NCBI GenBank assembly: GCA_942491145.1
Contig: CALOBC010000059.1
Location: 310,001 to 374,000 of the forward strand
Source: CAXQUZ01 sp942491145
Lineage (GTDB): Bacteria > Myxococcota_A > UBA796 > UBA2385
DNA length: 64,000 nt
Direction of reading: 5' to 3'
Shown here: piece after piece, positions 62,210-64,000 of the stretch
How the letters are laid out: each line of letters starts with the position of its first letter
How positions within the stretch are numbered: position 1 is the first letter of the stretch
The notes under the pieces: generated by a model
Told to the model about the DNA's origin: nothing
What the model saw: only the letters and a program-made list of their open reading frames with translations
Database searches by the model: none
Position numbers and translations under genes: made by a program

Positions 62210-62650
62210 GTGGCTCGCTATGTCATTGCGCTCGTGATCGCTCTGTTGCTCAATGCTTCGGCCAACTTGATGATCAAGTTTGGCATGCATGCCATCAATG
62301 TGGAGCTGGCCGGCACGAGCATCCTCGCGGAGGGCCCTGTGGGTGCGCTCAAGCTGGTGCTGCGGCACTGGATCTTGCTGGTGGGCTTGGCTTGCTTTGC
62401 GCTGAACGTGGTCTTCTACTCGGTGGCGCTCCAGAAGCTCCAGATCAGCGTGGCTTACCCCATCATGGTCACCATGGGCTTCGCCATCATCGCGGTGGTC
62501 GCCGGGTGGAAGCTGGGGGAGCAGCTCACGACAACCCAGTGGGCGGGCGTGGCCGCGATCATGCTGGGGGTCACCCTGGTGGCGAAGGACGCCGGGCGCC
62601 AGCTTGGGGACGGACCGAGCCCGGCCAGTGAGGACGCCGCGGCTCCCTGA
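62210..62650 (+). CDS. SMR/EamA-like small transporter
   Basis: Predicted 146-residue membrane protein with four TM helices: RYVIALVIALLLNASANLMI, the second around HWILLVGLACFALNVVFYSV, then VAYPIMVTMGFAIIAVVAGW and WAGVAAIMLGVTLVA. The pattern VAYPIMVTMGFAIIAVV is typical of EmrE-like and EamA-like small exporters. GTG 62210 is chosen for GGAGG five bases before it; a longer form from ATG 62189 is possible. It probably exports a small cation or metabolite, or flips a lipid-linked sugar. Confidence 0.85.
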   Translation: MARYVIALVIALLLNASANLMIKFGMHAINVELAGTSILAEGPVGALKLVLRHWILLVGLACFALNVVFYSVALQKLQISVAYPIMVTMGFAIIAVVAGWKLGEQLTTTQWAGVAAIMLGVTLVAKDAGRQLGDGPSPASEDAAAP

Positions 62651-62659
62651 CGGGTGGGC

Positions 62660-63502
62660 TCATTGGGTCGGCTTCGGTGGGTCGCCCAGAGCCGCCGCCA
62701 GAGCCGCAATGGTGGCGGTTGTGGTGCCGCAGCATCCCCCGATGAGCGTGGCACCGGCGTCCACCCACCGTCGCGCGTGTTCGAGATAGCGCGCGGCTGC
62801 GGTGTTCTCATCGGTGCTCCAGCCGCACCTGTCCTCCGCTGCGCCGGCATTGGCGTAGGCACCCACCGCCACCCCGGGGCATGCGCGGGCGAGCGCCTCG
62901 ACGTAGGGCAGGGTGTGGACGGCGGGGCAACAGTTGACCAGAACGGCCTGTGCGCCGGCATCCACCGCCCGAGCCGCGGCCTCTGCCAGCGCGTTGGGGG
63001 TCAGCAAGCGCGCCGTGTAGCCGGGGGTGAGGCTCACCCACGTGGGCAAGCCCGTCGCCACCGCCGCCTTGGCCGCGGCCAGCGCTTCACCGGGATGGGC
63101 GAAGGTCTCGCACAACAGCAGATCACAGCCAAGCCGGGCCAGCTCCTGGGCGAGCTGTGCGTGCTCGGGACCGGGGTTGTGGGGGGAGCGCTCGGGGTGC
63201 CAGCAGTCCTCCAGCGGGGCGATGCTGCCGGCGACCCTGGCCCTCGGTGCAGCCGCCCCACGGGCCAAGGCGACAGCGGTCTCGCACAGCGCCCGCCAGC
63301 TCGGGCCGGCAGCACGCTCGGTGGTCCGGAAGGTGCAGGTGGTGAGCACTCTTGCCCCGGCCGCCGCATACCGGGCGTGCAGCACGCTGACCTCTTGAGG
63401 GTGAGTTCGCAGTGCAGATGCACTCCACAATGGCCCATTGGTGGGTATTCCCAGCAACTCCAGTCCGGTGCCCATCGGACCGTCCAAGATCGTTGTGTGC
63501 AT
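62660..63502 (-). CDS. Homocysteine S-methyltransferase family protein
   Basis: Predicted 280-residue TIM-barrel enzyme. The start ILDGPMGTGLELLG is typical. The zinc-binding cysteines lie in VLVNCCPAVH and in the C-terminal GGCCGTTTATI, all present. It should move a methyl group to homocysteine from S-methylmethionine, S-adenosylmethionine or betaine; the donor cannot be told from sequence. ATG 63502 was chosen as the first Met before the barrel. No cobalamin-binding domain is attached. Confidence 0.88.
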   Translation of the reverse strand: MHTTILDGPMGTGLELLGIPTNGPLWSASALRTHPQEVSVLHARYAAAGARVLTTCTFRTTERAAGPSWRALCETAVALARGAAAPRARVAGSIAPLEDCWHPERSPHNPGPEHAQLAQELARLGCDLLLCETFAHPGEALAAAKAAVATGLPTWVSLTPGYTARLLTPNALAEAAARAVDAGAQAVLVNCCPAVHTLPYVEALARACPGVAVGAYANAGAAEDRCGWSTDENTAAARYLEHARRWVDAGATLIGGCCGTTTATIAALAAALGDPPKPTQ

Positions 63503-63606
63503 CGGTCTGTCCGCTGGTTGTGCCCTGCCCAAGCAAAGCCTCTGGAACCCGGGCTCGTGCCCCATGCTACCGTCCCGACGATGACTGCAGTGCTTCTGGA
63601 GGCCAG

Positions 63607-64000
63607 GTGTCGACCCGGCGGGACACATCGACATCCGACTCGTCTTCGGGCGCCCGACACGATGGGCGCACCGGGCGGGCTTGGTCCCGTTCCCGACCCG
63701 GACGTGCGCGAAACACCGGTGATGCCCACCACAGCGAGTCTTCCAGCGACGTCCGCCGCCCCGATGCGGTCGATACAGGGCACTCGCTGGGGCTCGGGAC
63801 GGAGGTGACGGCGGCGCTTCCGTCGCTCACGGGCTCGGCTCCGGGCGTCACCGAGGCGTGCCCCCCTCGCATGGCGGAGTGGCTGCGGATGCAGGATCGG
63901 CAGGTCACCGGGTCGGTCACTGGCACCGACACACCCTGGGGACCGCCTCTCTCGGACGACACCCCCGCCGGCGGGCGCTACGTCGACCTCGGGATCGAGC
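63607..64000 (+). CDS. Partial gene at the right edge, probable Ser/Thr kinase start
   Basis: An open frame from GTG 63607 continues to the end of the window (131 codons), with GGAGG four bases before the start. The first 110 residues are Ser/Arg/Asp-rich and disordered. The last visible residues (TPAGGRYVDLGIE) resemble the segment before the Gly-rich loop of bacterial Ser/Thr kinases (RYxxLGxLGxGGMG), which would come next. The assignment depends on sequence outside the window. It is divergent from the methyltransferase gene. Confidence 0.5.
   Translation, partial: MSTRRDTSTSDSSSGARHDGRTGRAWSRSRPGRARNTGDAHHSESSSDVRRPDAVDTGHSLGLGTEVTAALPSLTGSAPGVTEACPPRMAEWLRMQDRQVTGSVTGTDTPWGPPLSDDTPAGGRYVDLGIE

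Overview
The window reads as chromosomal DNA of a GC-rich, Gram-negative, deltaproteobacterial (Myxococcota-like) organism. The signs are: many secreted lipoproteins with acidic low-complexity linkers, a MopE-type 'DCDD..PGA..C.DG..NDC' motif joined to an FG-GAP propeller, sigma-54/NtrC-type control, frequent GTG and TTG starts with GGAG(G) Shine-Dalgarno sites, and the start of a probable Ser/Thr kinase at the right edge. The taxonomy is inference. No rRNA, tRNA, CRISPR array or replication origin was seen.

Left part (1-6.8 kb): lipoproteins (FG-GAP propeller, acidic-repeat protein, diheme cytochrome c, NHL-like propeller), a small nucleotidyltransferase and a TlpA-like thioredoxin. Two divergent sigma-54-type promoters lie between the TlpA gene and the NHL-like gene.

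Metal module (6.8-21.8 kb): a sigma-54-dependent two-component system (response regulator and membrane sensor kinase) is divergent from a multicopper oxidase. Downstream lies a convergent six-gene run: CusC-, CusB- and CusA-like efflux proteins, a His-rich heavy-metal-binding lipoprotein, a DUF2231/LamG-like membrane protein and a Kup K+ transporter. The two-component operon, the oxidase gene and the efflux operon each have a -24/-12 sigma-54 promoter. Upstream of them sit palindromes TCGCA-N4-TGCGA, arranged 21 bp apart, which look like the regulator's enhancer sites. The most likely role is Cu/Ag detoxification. The CusA-like pump carries an extra periplasmic insert with two EF-hand loops, and five heavy-metal-binding modules, one of them degenerate, are spread over two proteins.

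IS21 insertion (22.05-24.53 kb): a complete istAB element with terminal repeats and a 7-bp target duplication interrupts a small gene that is restored in frame when the element is removed.

Middle (24.8-46.6 kb): a four-gene plus-strand cassette (aminoglycoside-phosphotransferase-fold kinase, periplasmic ankyrin-like protein, two unknown proteins), a frameshifted lipoprotein, a PLD-helicase-DUF3427 protein, an OYE-family flavoenzyme, a sulfotransferase, a lipase-like lipoprotein, a J-domain protein, MobB, Ig-like, HhH and CBS-domain proteins.

Right part (46.6-64 kb): DUF2314 lipoprotein, QueE, YigZ/IMPACT, GST, a tyrosine-recombinase homologue lacking its catalytic Tyr, a DUF1279 membrane protein, a GT-C-like membrane protein, a CASTOR/POLLUX-type channel, an SGNH hydrolase, a DUF4870 protein, a flagellin whose variable region is replaced by a von Willebrand A domain, an SMR/EamA transporter, a homocysteine methyltransferase and a partial gene running off the edge. 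The VWA-flagellin and the EF-hand-bearing efflux pump with its sigma-54 circuit are the strongest candidates for undescribed biology.
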